Source of the DNA: Sneathiella glossodoripedis JCM 23214
Lineage (GTDB): Bacteria > Pseudomonadota > Alphaproteobacteria > Sneathiellales > Sneathiellaceae
Assembly: GCF_000616095.1 (NCBI RefSeq)
Contig: NZ_BAMS01000002.1
Coordinates: 610,452 to 674,451, forward strand
DNA: 64,000 nt
Direction: 5' to 3'
Shown here in pieces: positions 33,475 to 43,075 of this stretch. The notes under the pieces are model-generated. The model did no database searches. It was not told the origin of the DNA and worked only from the letters and a program-made list of their open reading frames with translations. The translations under genes were made by a program, and so were the position numbers. Each line of letters opens with the position of its first letter. Positions within the stretch are counted from its first letter, which is position 1.

Positions 33475-33960
33475 TGTGAGGCCGTGTTTTATTGAAGGAG
33501 GCCTCACCTGTCAAGCAACATAAATGCAAAAATGAAATAATTTTTACAGTCATTTTCGTTTTCGCTGAAAACTGCCATTTTCCGACGTAAATTCTTGTCG
33601 TTATTTTTCAAAATCATCCCAAATTCTGGCACTTCGACAAACGAAAATTAAAAATTTAGATTTGGTTCGGGTCAAATCACCGAAAAAATTTTGAATCAAA
33701 CAAGATGACTGCTCACGTATCCAACATTCGATTCAGAAATTCATACGCCAGAATTCAGTTTCTATAAATTAAATTAAATTAATAAATTCAATAAGATAGT
33801 CGAATCAATTTGAACAGGGATTCAGAATCAATTGTTTGATATCGCCGGTAATTCGAAACCAAAACACGAAGTCGGATTTATGCCTAACGCCTGATCCGGC
33901 CGTTTGGAGTATTTCGCGCGGAAAGCAGGTTCGGTGTTTTTTTAAGGAATACCCCTTAAA
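33475..33960. other. AT-rich spacer between two tRNA genes
   Basis: About 490 nt with no credible ORF. An 8-bp inverted repeat (GTGAGGCC at 33476-33483 and GGCCTCAC at 33500-33507) sits directly 5' of tRNA-Asp and may shape the precursor leader. The rest is AT-rich, with scattered short repeats of GATTCAGAAT type and no recognised element. Confidence 0.5.
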
Positions 33961-33997
33961 CAGCAAAAGGCCCGCAAATTGCGAGCCTTTTGTGCTG
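33961..33997 (-). terminator. Terminator after tRNA-Val
   Basis: On the minus strand AAAAGGCTCGC and GCGGGCCTTTT pair around an AATT loop (one bulge or mismatch), directly after the tRNA-Val CCA end. The stem ends in a T-rich stretch (CCTTTTGCTGTTT). Confidence 0.7.
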
Positions 33998-34000
33998 TAA

Positions 34001-34077
34001 TGGTGGGTGATGAGAGATTCGAACTCCCGACCCCCTCGGTGTAAACGAGGTGCTCTAACCAGCTGAGCTAATCACCC
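34001..34077 (-). tRNA. tRNA-Val (TAC)
   Basis: A 77-nt cloverleaf on the minus strand: acceptor GGGTGAT/ATCACCC, D arm GCTCAGCTGGTTAGAGC, anticodon stem CCTCG/CGAGG with loop TTTACAC (anticodon TAC), T arm GGGAGTTCGAATCTCTC, discriminator A and encoded CCA. It lies between hup and tRNA-Asp. Confidence 0.97.
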
Positions 34078-34130
34078 GTAGCGTTGTGCGAGGCAGTGTA
34101 TAACAGGCCAAAACACTAAAGGGAAGACAA

Positions 34131-34171
34131 AAAAAGAGGCCAGACCAATTTTTTTTGATCTGACCTCTTTT
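34131..34171 (-). terminator. Terminator after hup
   Basis: AAAAGAGGTCAGA pairs with TCTGGCCTCTTTT (one G-U) around an A-rich loop and runs into seven T on the minus strand, 22 nt after the hup stop. A strong intrinsic terminator. Confidence 0.85.
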
Positions 34172-34193
34172 GTAACAAGTAAACGCCTTGAAA

Positions 34194-34469
34194 TTAGCCG
34201 TTTACAGCGTCCTTAAGACCTTTACCGGCCTTGAATTTTGGCTGTTTTGACGCAGCGATCTGGATAGTTTCGCCAGTCCGTGGGTTACGGCCTTCGGAGG
34301 CTTTTCTTTCAGCTACGCTGAAAGTACCAAATCCTACCAGGCGAACATCATCACCTTTGGCAAGTGCAGAAGTTACCGCATCCAGAACAGCATCCACGCT
34401 CTTAGCTGCTTCAGCTTTACCAAGTCCGGAAGTTTCAGCCACTGCGGCAATGAGATCGTTCTTATTCAC
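34194..34469 (-). CDS. hup: HU family DNA-binding protein
   Basis: Nucleoid-associated histone-like protein, 91 aa, acting as a dimer that bends DNA. MNKNDLIAAVAETSGLGKAEA and GFGTFSVAERKASEGRNPRTG, the latter with the DNA-contacting arm and its Pro, are typical of HU-beta. It starts with GTG after AAGGGGG. It has its own promoter and terminator, downstream of lon as in many proteobacteria. Confidence 0.96.
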   Translation of the reverse strand: MNKNDLIAAVAETSGLGKAEAAKSVDAVLDAVTSALAKGDDVRLVGFGTFSVAERKASEGRNPRTGETIQIAASKQPKFKAGKGLKDAVNG

Positions 34470-34536
34470 TATAAGCCCCCTTCAAGTTTTCAAAATACAT
34501 TATGTTGTTCAATTCATATCAACAAAAGACGCTAGA

Positions 34537-34565
34537 ATACTAGAAGCGACCGATCACATGGTCAA
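34537..34565 (-). promoter_or_regulatory. Promoter of hup
   Basis: TTGACC (34565-34560), a 17-nt spacer and TAGTAT (34542-34537) on the minus strand give a sigma-70-type promoter about 68 nt before the GTG start, in the gap after lon. Confidence 0.6.
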
Positions 34566-34624
34566 AGGGAAATTTCAATTTATCCCCAGTTTTCTGCGCA
34601 TTCAGGCGGCCTTTTGCTAAAATT

Positions 34625-37036
34625 TTAGTGAGTTGTCACACCATCAGTGGATTTTTGCGCTGATGCTGCACTTGCGAGCTCCTGCGCGAGGCGCTCCTCA
34701 CTCCAATCGAGAGGTTCTAGGGGTTTTGTCAATGCAACCTCTAACACCTCCGAAACTTCAGATACTGGAATAATTTTCAATCCCTCTTTCACATTGTCGG
34801 GAATCTCTTCCAGATCCTTTTCGTTATCTTTCGGAATCAGGACAGTGCGAATGCCGCCCCGCAATGCGGCAAGCAGTTTTTCCTTCAATCCGCCAATTGG
34901 CAGAACCCGACCGCGTAAAGTCACTTCACCTGTCATGGCAACATCCTTGTGAACCGGGATATTCGTCAGCACAGAAATGATTGACGTCACCATCGCGGTA
35001 CCAGCAGACGGACCGTCTTTGGGTGTCGCGCCTTCGGGAACATGCACATGAATATCATGACGATCAAAGTCTGTTGGTTTCACACCCATTTCAAGGCAGC
35101 GTGACTGCACGAAGCTTTTTGCCGCCTGTACAGATTCCTGCATGACGTCGCCAAGCTTGCCAGTGATTTGCATCCGACCTTTACCGTAAAGTTTCACGGC
35201 TTCAATTGTCAGCAACTCACCACCAACTTCCGTCCAAGCCAGACCTGTTACAAGCCCAACCCTGTCTTCTTCTTCGATTTCGCCAAAGCGGAATTTACGC
35301 ACACCAGCGAACTCTTTCAGGTTTTCTGGAGTGACATGAATTTCAGTTTGCTCGCCAGATACCAGAAGTTTCACAGCTTTACGCGCAAGCTTCGCCAGTT
35401 CACGCTCGAGACTACGAACACCAGCTTCGCGGCAGTAATAGCGGATCAGGTCCCGAATGGCATCATCAGTGATAGACCATTCTTTAGCCTTCAAACCATG
35501 ATTTTTCATCTGTTTTTTGACCAGATGACGTTTGGCGATTTCGACTTTTTCATCTTCGGTATAACCGGAAAGCTGAATGATTTCCATGCGATCACGAAGA
35601 GGACCAGGCATATTGAGTGAGTTTGCCGTGCAGATAAACATGACTTCTGACAGGTCATACTCGACTTCAAGATAATGGTCCGCAAAATGCGTGTTCTGCT
35701 CTGGATCGAGCACCTCCAGCAATGCAGAAGATGGGTCACCGCGGAAATCGTTCCCCAGCTTGTCAATCTCATCAAACAGGAACAGAGGATTTATGGATTT
35801 TGCCTTCTTCATGGACTGAACGACCTTGCCCGGCATGGATCCGATATAGGTCCGTCTGTGTCCTCGAATTTCAGCTTCATCCCTGACACCACCGAGGGCA
35901 ACGCGAACAAAGTTGCGGCCCGTTGCTTTGGCAACAGATTGCCCAAGTGACGTTTTACCAACACCAGGAGGGCCAACCAGACAAAGGATTGAACCCTGAT
36001 TTTTGCGTACCCGCTGTTGGACAGCCAGATATTCAAGGATCCGTTCTTTCACTTTTTCAAGTCCGTAATGATCATCATTGAGGACTTTTTCAGCAAGCTT
36101 GAGGTCTTTTTTCACACGTGTGCGTTTACCCCAAGGAATTGACAGCAGCCAATCCAGATAATTCCGTACAACGGTTGCCTCTGCTGACATTGGGCTCATA
36201 TTGCGCAGCTTTTTCATTTCCTGCTGGCATTTTTCAAGCGCTTCTTTTGTCAGTTTGGTTTTCGAGATCCGCTCTTCAAGCTCACTCAGCTCATCGCGGC
36301 CATCTTCCCCCTCACCCAACTCTTTCTGAATGGCTTTCATCTGCTCATTCAGATAATATTCGCGTTGGGTTTTCTCCATCTGGCGCTTGACCCGGCTGCG
36401 GATTTTCTTTTCAACCTGCAGTACACCGATCTCTTCTTCCATCAGGCTGTAAACGCGCTCCAACCTTTCGGCTGCGTTATCAATCTCAAGAAGTTCCTGT
36501 TTCTCAGCAATCTTGAGAGCCATGTGGGACGCCATTGTATCAGCAAGCTTGGATGGCTCATCGATCTGATTGAGGGAGACCAGAACTTCAGGTGGCACCT
36601 TCCGGTTCAGCTTCACATACTGCTCAAACTGGGCGATAACAGAACGAGCGAGCGCTTCCAGCTCTGCATTATCCTCATCATCTTCGGAGATGATTTCAGC
36701 ATGAGCCTGGAAAAATTCTTCATTCGGAATAAAGCTGTTGATCTTCGCGCGTTCAACACCCTCAACCAGCACCTTGACTGTACCGTCAGGCAATTTCAAC
36801 AACTGCAATACTGACGCAACGGTACCAACTTTGTGGATGTCTTCCTCACCCGGGTCATCCTTGCTGGCATCTTTTTGTGCAACCAGAAGAATTTGCTTGT
36901 CATCATTCATGACATCTTCCAACGCACGAACTGATTTATCACGCCCAACGAAGAGCGGAACAATCATGTGCGGGAAAACCACAATGTCGCGTAAGGGAAG
37001 AACTGGAAAAATTTGAGACTGTGATGTTTCGTTCAT
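34625..37036 (-). CDS. lon: ATP-dependent protease Lon
   Basis: Cytosolic AAA+ serine protease degrading misfolded and regulatory proteins. From the ATG at 37036 it is 803 aa: the N-terminal substrate domain (FPVLPLRDIVVFPHMIVPLFVGR), coiled coil, AAA+ module with Walker A GPPGVGKTSLGQ and Walker B LFLFDEIDKL, and protease domain with the Ser in DGPSAGTAM and the Lys in GGLKEKLLAALRGG. A reading 11 residues longer from 37069 is less likely. Confidence 0.97.
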   Translation of the reverse strand: MNETSQSQIFPVLPLRDIVVFPHMIVPLFVGRDKSVRALEDVMNDDKQILLVAQKDASKDDPGEEDIHKVGTVASVLQLLKLPDGTVKVLVEGVERAKINSFIPNEEFFQAHAEIISEDDEDNAELEALARSVIAQFEQYVKLNRKVPPEVLVSLNQIDEPSKLADTMASHMALKIAEKQELLEIDNAAERLERVYSLMEEEIGVLQVEKKIRSRVKRQMEKTQREYYLNEQMKAIQKELGEGEDGRDELSELEERISKTKLTKEALEKCQQEMKKLRNMSPMSAEATVVRNYLDWLLSIPWGKRTRVKKDLKLAEKVLNDDHYGLEKVKERILEYLAVQQRVRKNQGSILCLVGPPGVGKTSLGQSVAKATGRNFVRVALGGVRDEAEIRGHRRTYIGSMPGKVVQSMKKAKSINPLFLFDEIDKLGNDFRGDPSSALLEVLDPEQNTHFADHYLEVEYDLSEVMFICTANSLNMPGPLRDRMEIIQLSGYTEDEKVEIAKRHLVKKQMKNHGLKAKEWSITDDAIRDLIRYYCREAGVRSLERELAKLARKAVKLLVSGEQTEIHVTPENLKEFAGVRKFRFGEIEEEDRVGLVTGLAWTEVGGELLTIEAVKLYGKGRMQITGKLGDVMQESVQAAKSFVQSRCLEMGVKPTDFDRHDIHVHVPEGATPKDGPSAGTAMVTSIISVLTNIPVHKDVAMTGEVTLRGRVLPIGGLKEKLLAALRGGIRTVLIPKDNEKDLEEIPDNVKEGLKIIPVSEVSEVLEVALTKPLEPLDWSEERLAQELASAASAQKSTDGVTTH

Positions 37037-37106
37037 CTTGTTGCCTTCTCGGCCGATTCCCACAAGCATGACTTGGCTATGGCGAAACCGGTCCTCATGG
37101 AAAACT

Positions 37107-37128
37107 GCCGGAGGAGGAACCTCCTCCG
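37107..37128 (-). terminator. Perfect 10-bp hairpin between clpX and lon
   Basis: CCGGAGGAGG and CCTCCTCCGG are separated by only two bases, so a GC-rich stem with a tight loop forms on either strand. It lies 13 nt after the clpX stop and is followed by CAGTTTTCC. It may be a partial terminator between clpX and lon. The stem itself contains AGGAGG. Confidence 0.5.
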
Positions 37129-37140
37129 GGAAATTATTAT

Positions 37141-38403
37141 TTACGCACTGCTGCTCGCATCCTTGCGATCAGCATAGATATAGAGCGGCTGGCCCTCGCC
37201 GGCGACAACATCGCCATTGATGACAATTTCCTCAACCGCTTCTACAGTCGGTAAATCATACATAGGTTCAAGAAGAATACCTTCAAGTATTGACCGCAGG
37301 CCACGAGCACCTGTTTTACGCTCAATTGCTTTTTTCGCAATGGCTGACAAGGCATCTTCAGTGAAAGTGAGTTTCACATCTTCCATGTCGAACAGACGCT
37401 GATATTGCTTCACCAACGCATTTTTCGGGCTGGTCAGGATTTCAATGAGAGCATCCTCATCCAGATCTTCAAGCGTTGCGATTACCGGCAAGCGACCAAC
37501 AAATTCTGGAATCATACCAAATTTAGTCAGATCATCAGGTTCGACGTCTTTCAACAACTCACCTGTCTTGCGATCATCCTCACTTTTGACTTCGGCACCA
37601 AAACCAATTGTTGTATCACGCCCGCGGGAGCTGATGATTTTATCAAGCCCGGCAAACGCACCACCACAAATAAACAGGATGTTGGTCGTATCCACCTGCA
37701 GGAATTCCTGCTGTGGATGCTTGCGTCCACCTTGCGGTGGAACTGAGGCAACCGTACCTTCCATAATTTTCAGCAACGCCTGCTGAACACCTTCACCGGA
37801 TACATCTCGAGTAATGGATGGATTATCCGATTTGCGGCTAATCTTATCGACCTCGTCAATATAGACAATACCCCGCTGGGCACGTTCAACATTGTAGTCT
37901 GCAGACTGCAGCAATTTGAGAATGATATTCTCAACATCCTCACCCACATACCCTGCTTCGGTCAATGTGGTCGCATCTGCCATGGTAAATGGAACATCCA
38001 GGATACGTGCCAGCGTCTGGGCCAGCAATGTCTTACCGCACCCGGTAGGTCCCACCAGCAAAATATTTGATTTTGCCAGCTCGACATCATCGGATTTGGA
38101 GCTGTGATGCAGACGCTTGTAGTGGTTGTGAACAGCTACAGACAATACCTTCTTGGCATGTTTTTGCCCGATCACGTAATCATCAAGAACCTTGTTTATT
38201 TCAGCAGGCGTTGGAACGCCATCACTGGATTTCACCAGTGTGCTCTTGTGTTCTTCGCGAATAATATCCATGCAGAGTTCTACGCATTCATCACAGATGA
38301 ACACTGTCGGGCCGGCAATCAGTTTGCGCACTTCATGCTGGCTCTTGCCACAGAATGAGCAATACAGGGTATTTTTCGAATCTCCGCCACTCAGTTTGGT
38401 CAT
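37141..38403 (-). CDS. clpX: ATP-dependent Clp protease ATP-binding subunit ClpX
   Basis: AAA+ unfoldase that feeds ClpP and acts alone as a disaggregase. From the ATG at 38403 (GGAG upstream) it is 420 aa: N-terminal zinc-binding domain ([12 protein letters not shown], then CDECVELC), Walker [16 protein letters not shown], Walker [10 protein letters not shown], and the sensor region [15 protein letters not shown]. It lies about 210 nt downstream of clpP; a TTTCAC/GTGAAA hairpin at 38586-38603 follows clpP. Confidence 0.97.
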   Translation of the reverse strand: MTKLSGGDSKNTLYCSFCGKSQHEVRKLIAGPTVFICDECVELCMDIIREEHKSTLVKSSDGVPTPAEINKVLDDYVIGQKHAKKVLSVAVHNHYKRLHHSSKSDDVELAKSNILLVGPTGCGKTLLAQTLARILDVPFTMADATTLTEAGYVGEDVENIILKLLQSADYNVERAQRGIVYIDEVDKISRKSDNPSITRDVSGEGVQQALLKIMEGTVASVPPQGGRKHPQQEFLQVDTTNILFICGGAFAGLDKIISSRGRDTTIGFGAEVKSEDDRKTGELLKDVEPDDLTKFGMIPEFVGRLPVIATLEDLDEDALIEILTSPKNALVKQYQRLFDMEDVKLTFTEDALSAIAKKAIERKTGARGLRSILEGILLEPMYDLPTVEAVEEIVINGDVVAGEGQPLYIYADRKDASSSA

Positions 38404-38615
38404 AGACACTCCAATATTTCGTTGGACTTTCCATATTAGCCATCGAATTCGGCCTGAACAACAAGAATGTTAATTTCTTGTCCGTTTACCTTAAACAGGC
38501 CTTGGCTAACAAGCCCCTTGAGACCAATTCTAGTCGAATTAGCCTCAACAATCCGTTAACAGTCATCACCTTTAATGACCATAAATTTCACAGTTTGGTG
38601 AAATCAGTACGCAGC

Positions 38616-39257
38616 CTAGCTTTTCTTTGTCTTGCCATCATCCGTATCCGGACGTTTGGAGACAACCTCGTCAATCAGGCCAAACTCTTTTGCTTCTTCA
38701 GCGGTCATGAAGTTATCACGTTCCATAGACCGCTCGATGACTTCCAGTTTCTGCCCGGTATGCTGAACATACAGATCATTCAGACGCGCACGGACTTTCA
38801 GAATTTCCCGTGCCTGAATTTCGATATCTGTCGCCTGCCCCTGTGCACCGCCAGAAGGTTGATGGATCATCACTCGTGCATTTGGAAGCGCAAAACGCTG
38901 CCCTTTTGTTCCGGCGGTCAGCAAAAACGACCCCATTGACGCCGCCTGACCAATACAAACTGTTGAAATTTCAGGCTTGATGTATTGCATGGTGTCATAC
39001 ATTGCAAGGCCCGAGGTTACAACACCGCCCGGCGAGTTAATATACATATTGATTGGCTTGTTTGGATTTTCCGCTTCCAGAAACAGGAGCTGCGCGGTTA
39101 TCAGACTGGCCATGCCGTCATGCACCTGTCCAGTGACAAAGATAATCCGTTCTTTCAACAAACGTGAGTAAATGTCATATGAACGCTCACCCCGCGCGGT
39201 TTGCTCCACGACCATGGGAATAAGGGTGTTCATATACGTATCAATCACATCAGCCAT
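38616..39257 (-). CDS. clpP: ATP-dependent Clp protease proteolytic subunit
   Basis: Serine peptidase forming the tetradecameric chamber of ClpXP. The 213-aa product has the catalytic Ser in [13 protein letters not shown], His in [15 protein letters not shown] and Asp following in [19 protein letters not shown]. The N-terminal [20 protein letters not shown] is typical. Order tig-clpP-clpX-lon is standard. Confidence 0.97.
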   Translation of the reverse strand: MADVIDTYMNTLIPMVVEQTARGERSYDIYSRLLKERIIFVTGQVHDGMASLITAQLLFLEAENPNKPINMYINSPGGVVTSGLAMYDTMQYIKPEISTVCIGQAASMGSFLLTAGTKGQRFALPNARVMIHQPSGGAQGQATDIEIQAREILKVRARLNDLYVQHTGQKLEVIERSMERDNFMTAEEAKEFGLIDEVVSKRPDTDDGKTKKS

Positions 39258-39356
39258 TATGCGTTTTCCTCAAAAAAAATAGGTGGTCATTTCAATGTGC
39301 ACATTGCCGCTGAAATTTCCACCTATTAAACTGAAAAATTTTATTTTTTTGAAGAA

Positions 39357-40832
39357 TTAATCGTCTGACTTCTTCGCTGCCGCCTTTTTTGGAGCTGCTT
39401 TTTTCTTCGCAGCAGGCTTCTTCTCAGCATCATCCTCTTTTTTGGCAGCTGCCTTCTTCTTCGGTGCAGCTTTCTTTTTAGCTGCAGCCTTTTTCTTAGG
39501 CTTGGCTTCCGCTTCTTCAGGATCAGCAGTCAGTTCTTCGAAAGAGACTTTCTTTTCTGTCACTGTCGCCAGCTCAGCAATAAAGTCGACAACCTTGTCT
39601 TCAAAGATAGGTGCGCGCAATGAATTCTGCATTTCCGGGTTCTGCTGGAACATCTGGAATACCTGCTGTTCCTGCCCCGGATAGTTACGAGCCTGTGCAA
39701 GCATTGCCTGCTGCACTTCTTCGTTCGTGACATCAATGTTGTTCAGACGACCAACTTCGGCAAGAACAAGCCCCAAACGAACACGACGTTCGGCAATCGC
39801 CTGATATTCAGCCCGTAGTTCTTCTTCAGACTGATCCTGGTCTTCCAGTTTTTCACCGGTGCGTTCCAGTTCTTTTTCGAACTGTTCCCAAATGCTGTTG
39901 AATTCTGCTTCAGCCATTCCAGGAGGCACTTCAAAATCATGCATATCAGCAAGCGCATCAAGCATGCTCCGCTTCAATGTCTGACGTGACAACTGGTTGT
40001 AATCTTCCTGAATACGGTTTTTGATATTTTCTTTCAGCGCATCCAGACTTTCCAAACCAAGCTTGGTAGCAAACTCGTCGTTGATTTCAACATCGGCCGC
40101 TTCCTGCACTTCATGAATGGTGACAGTAAAGACAGCTTCTTTACCGGCCAGATGCTCAGCACCATAATTTTCGGGGAACGTTACGGTTACATCAACTTCT
40201 TCGCCGCCTTTATGACCGATAAGCTGCTCTTCAAAACCAGGAATAAACTGACCAGAGCCAAGCTCGAGCTGGTGACCTTCGGCACTACCGCCTTCAAAAG
40301 CTTCACCATCAACTTTACCCACAAAGTCAATCAGAAGGGCATCACCTTCTTTGGCTTTACGGTTACGAGCAACTTTCTTGAAGTTTTTCTGAGATCCGGC
40401 AATCTGCTCAAGCGCTTCGTCAACCTTTGAATCTTCAACTTCTGCAACCTGCTTTTCAAGCTTCAGCTTGGAAAAGTCACCTGGCTCAAAGTCTGGCATG
40501 ACTTCAACTTCAATGGTGAACTCAAGGTCTTGGCCTTCATCGAATTTGGTAATTTCGATTTTGGGCTGCTGGGCTGGACGAAGGTCATTGTCGTTCAGGA
40601 CAGATTGACTGGCTTCGTTCACTGTACCTTCCAGGATTTCACCCATAACATTACGGCCAAAACGCTGGCGCAGAATGTTCATTGGAACTTTACCTGGACG
40701 AAAACCCGGCAGGCGAACCTGTGCGCCAACCTCAACCAGCTTTTCTGTAACTTTGCCTTCAATTTCTGCCGCTTCTACAACGACTGTGAAATCACGTTTC
40801 AGCCCTTCAGAGCTTGTTTGAGTAACCTGCAT
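39357..40832 (-). CDS. tig: Trigger factor with a lysine/alanine-rich C-terminal tail
   Basis: Ribosome-associated chaperone and peptidyl-prolyl isomerase. From ATG 40832 it is 491 aa: the ribosome-binding domain with the GFRPGKVP signature, the FKBP-like PPIase domain (GDALLIDFVGKVDGEAFEGG, FIPGFEEQLIGHKGGEEVDV) and the C-terminal chaperone arms. The last 60 or so residues are unusual: repeats of PKKKAAAKK and KKKAAPKK type, histone-H1-like, interrupted by an acidic EDDAE. E. coli trigger factor (432 aa) has no such tail. A reading from 40901 runs back toward the tRNA and is not supported. Confidence 0.95.
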   Translation of the reverse strand: MQVTQTSSEGLKRDFTVVVEAAEIEGKVTEKLVEVGAQVRLPGFRPGKVPMNILRQRFGRNVMGEILEGTVNEASQSVLNDNDLRPAQQPKIEITKFDEGQDLEFTIEVEVMPDFEPGDFSKLKLEKQVAEVEDSKVDEALEQIAGSQKNFKKVARNRKAKEGDALLIDFVGKVDGEAFEGGSAEGHQLELGSGQFIPGFEEQLIGHKGGEEVDVTVTFPENYGAEHLAGKEAVFTVTIHEVQEAADVEINDEFATKLGLESLDALKENIKNRIQEDYNQLSRQTLKRSMLDALADMHDFEVPPGMAEAEFNSIWEQFEKELERTGEKLEDQDQSEEELRAEYQAIAERRVRLGLVLAEVGRLNNIDVTNEEVQQAMLAQARNYPGQEQQVFQMFQQNPEMQNSLRAPIFEDKVVDFIAELATVTEKKVSFEELTADPEEAEAKPKKKAAAKKKAAPKKKAAAKKEDDAEKKPAAKKKAAPKKAAAKKSDD

Positions 40833-40906
40833 GAACGAGTGCCCGTCAGTTTCGTTTATATTAACCTGTAACAGCGAGAGGCCTTCCACAGCCTGTCGCA
40901 AAAATT

Positions 40907-40990
40907 TGGTGCGGGTAGAGGGAGTCGAACCCCCACACCAAAGGTACTGGTACCTAAAACCAGCGCGTCTACCAATTCCGCCATACCCGC
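40907..40990 (-). tRNA. tRNA-Leu (TAG)
   Basis: An 84-nt class II tRNA on the minus strand: acceptor GCGGGTA/TACCCGC, anticodon stem CTGGT/ACCAG with loop TTTAGGT (anticodon TAG), a variable arm (TACCTTTGGTG), T arm GGGGGTTCGACTCCCTC, discriminator A and encoded CCA. It lies about 75 nt before tig. Confidence 0.96.
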
Positions 40991-41198
40991 ATATATCCGA
41001 TCACTTCACTAAAGCGATCATTTCCCAGTGCCGATTTTCACCGCTTCACACTAGGAGCGGCGTTCTATAGCACAACAATTCCGGCTGTGCATAGGGTAAT
41101 TCTCATCATTCGGGAAAGAAATATCAAAATCTTTGAAAAAACAGTAGTTTTATGCGGGTTTCACAACACCAGAATGCTGTTGAAAATACGCAAAAAAC

Positions 41199-41228
41199 AA
41201 AAAAGCGATCCAAAATGACCGCTTTTTA
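41199..41228 (-). terminator. Terminator after the 76-aa gene
   Basis: AAAAAGCG and CGCTTTTT pair on the minus strand, extended past one mismatch by GTC/GAT bases, and are followed by a T-rich run (TTTTTTGTTTTTT). It lies 23 nt after the stop of the gene at 41251-41484. Confidence 0.75.
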
Positions 41229-41250
41229 GAACATTCCGCCCCCCAGCGGA

Positions 41251-41484
41251 TTAATTTACACGAAAATCTTTCGCAAAAGTATCCATGGCCAGAACTCTCA
41301 CCCCTTGCGGCTCTTTATAACAAGAGCCAATAACAGTTCTTTCATAATGAACGTGCGAAATCCCCTGATCGTCTTCTGAAATGTAAAGGACTTTTGCTTC
41401 TTCCTGTGCATTGACCATCATATTCCGATGGAACACGGAACCTCGCGATATTTTGTCCTTTAAATCTATTTTCCTGAACAGCAT
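41251..41484 (-). CDS. Conserved small hypothetical protein, 77 aa
   Basis: Starts at the ATG at 41484 (MLFRKIDLKDKIS). FHRNMMVNAQEEAKVLYISEDDQGISHVHYER is a block I have seen in short hypothetical proteins of alphaproteobacteria, of unknown role. No signal peptide or membrane segment is visible. It has its own terminator; the next gene upstream (nnr) is about 80 nt away. Confidence 0.7.
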   Translation of the reverse strand: MLFRKIDLKDKISRGSVFHRNMMVNAQEEAKVLYISEDDQGISHVHYERTVIGSCYKEPQGVRVLAMDTFAKDFRVN

Positions 41485-41564
41485 TTTGTACCCAACCAAT
41501 CAAAAAAATCCTCTATACCCTTCATTCATATAGGAAAAAAGTAAACAAACCCTTTACAGTTGAA

Positions 41565-43066
41565 TTACCGGTTAAGAGATACAAACTCGCTAAAATTTGA
41601 TGTTAATTCTCCCATTATCCGAGGAAGGACAACTTCGATATCTTCTGCGATCATTCCCGGCCCCAATCGAAGCCCAGCATCCCCGTGTATCCAGACCGAA
41701 CTGGCTGCGGCTTCAAACGAACTTTTCAGGCAAGCTAGCAAGCCGCAAACAATACCCGCCAGCGCATCTCCAGATCCAGCAGTCGCCAGCCAAGGGGAAG
41801 AATGAGTGTTGAGAATAACGCGGCCATCGGGTGAGGCCACAACGGTAGTGGCCCCTTTTAGGATAATAACGGCACCGCTACTTTGCGCTGCGGCACGCGC
41901 GCGCTCAAGCGCGTTTCCCTCAAAATCAAACACTCTTTTGTATTCTGCCTCGTGGGGCGTCATGATTACGGCCCCACCCTTTTTAGCCCGAATTAAAGTA
42001 AACAACTCCTCTGGGTCATTTTGAAACACTGTGATGGCATCCGCATCCAAGACGACACAGGCATCCGTCTTTAACGCTTCAACAACAAATGCTCTAGTTC
42101 TGTCAGTAACTCCATTGGCAGGCCCGATCAGGATCGAATGAATGCGTTTTTTTTCTATGAACTCTTTCAAATCATCCGCAGAATCCAGTGCACTCACCAT
42201 CACGGCTTCCAATGCTTGCGCATATACAAGCAGCGAAGAGGGCGCACACAGCAAAGTCGCAGCACCCGCCCCGGCTCTCAAAGCCGTTCTGGCGGCAATA
42301 CGCGCAGCACCTGTCTGAGAAATCCCACCTCCGACAATGGTGCAATGCCCTCGGTCATACTTATGCCCGGTAATTGCGGGAGCGTTGAAGTAATCCCCCC
42401 AAAGCTCTGGGCTGTTCTCAAAAATATGAACGTCCAGAGCTTCCAGAACGTGATCCGATATCCCAATATCTGCAACCACTAAACGTCCACAATGCAATCT
42501 TCCCGGATAAAGCAAATGTCCCGGTTTTGCTTTAAAAAATGTTACTGTCATGGCCGCACGTGGTGCACCAGCTGCAATCTCCCAGTAGTACCATTGACAC
42601 CGCTTGGTACATCAACAGACACAATCGGAATATCCTGCTGTGCCGCTTCTTCAAAAAAAGCGGCCAGTTCATCGGGCAAAACTCCTTTAAAACCAGCACC
42701 AAAGACTGCATCCACAATCAGTGCAAAATCTTTCACGCCTTCCCTCGGCAGTGAAGCAAGCGCAGGCAAGCTCGAGCATTTGTCGCGCATCAGGCTGGCA
42801 TCTGGCCCCAGTTTCTCATTTCCGCAAACTTCTACTATTGTTACAGGCCAGCCATCTTCAAAAAGTTGGCGGGCGATAACATATCCATCTCCACCATTAT
42901 TGCCGGGCCCACACAGGATCAATACAGGGCATTTATCCCAATGCTCGCAAATATGTGCAGTTACAGCACTTCCAGCATTCTCCATAAGCTGGGCACCACT
43001 AATCCCGGCTGCCATCGCACACCTGTCCGCTTCATACATTTGCTCCGTCGTGAGAATGGCACTCAC
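41565..43066 (-). CDS. nnr: Bifunctional NAD(P)HX epimerase/dehydratase (frame interrupted)
   Basis: Repairs hydrated NAD(P)H. The N-terminal epimerase half (43066 to about 42584) has LILCGPGNNGGDGYVIARQL and DAVFGAGFKGVLP. The C-terminal ADP/ATP-dependent dehydratase half has GHKYDRGHCTIVGG, MTPHEAEYKRVF and ATAGSGDALAGIVCGLL. The frame breaks at 42581-42583, where GGGG appears as GGG; restoring one G gives GTTGEIAAGAPRAAMTVTFF and a joined protein of 500 aa, the normal length. Two separate proteins would be unusual, as the break falls inside the family's inter-domain link. Confidence 0.88.
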
Positions 43067-43075
43067 CAGTTCCTC

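Noticed and set aside
38586-38603. TTTCAC/GTGAAA hairpin after clpP as a terminator
   Set aside because: Only 6 bp and few T residues follow; noted with clpX but too weak for its own entry.
41565-43066. Two separate genes for NAD(P)HX epimerase and dehydratase
   Set aside because: The overlap falls in the normal inter-domain link and one G restores a 500-aa fused protein; a split is not needed.
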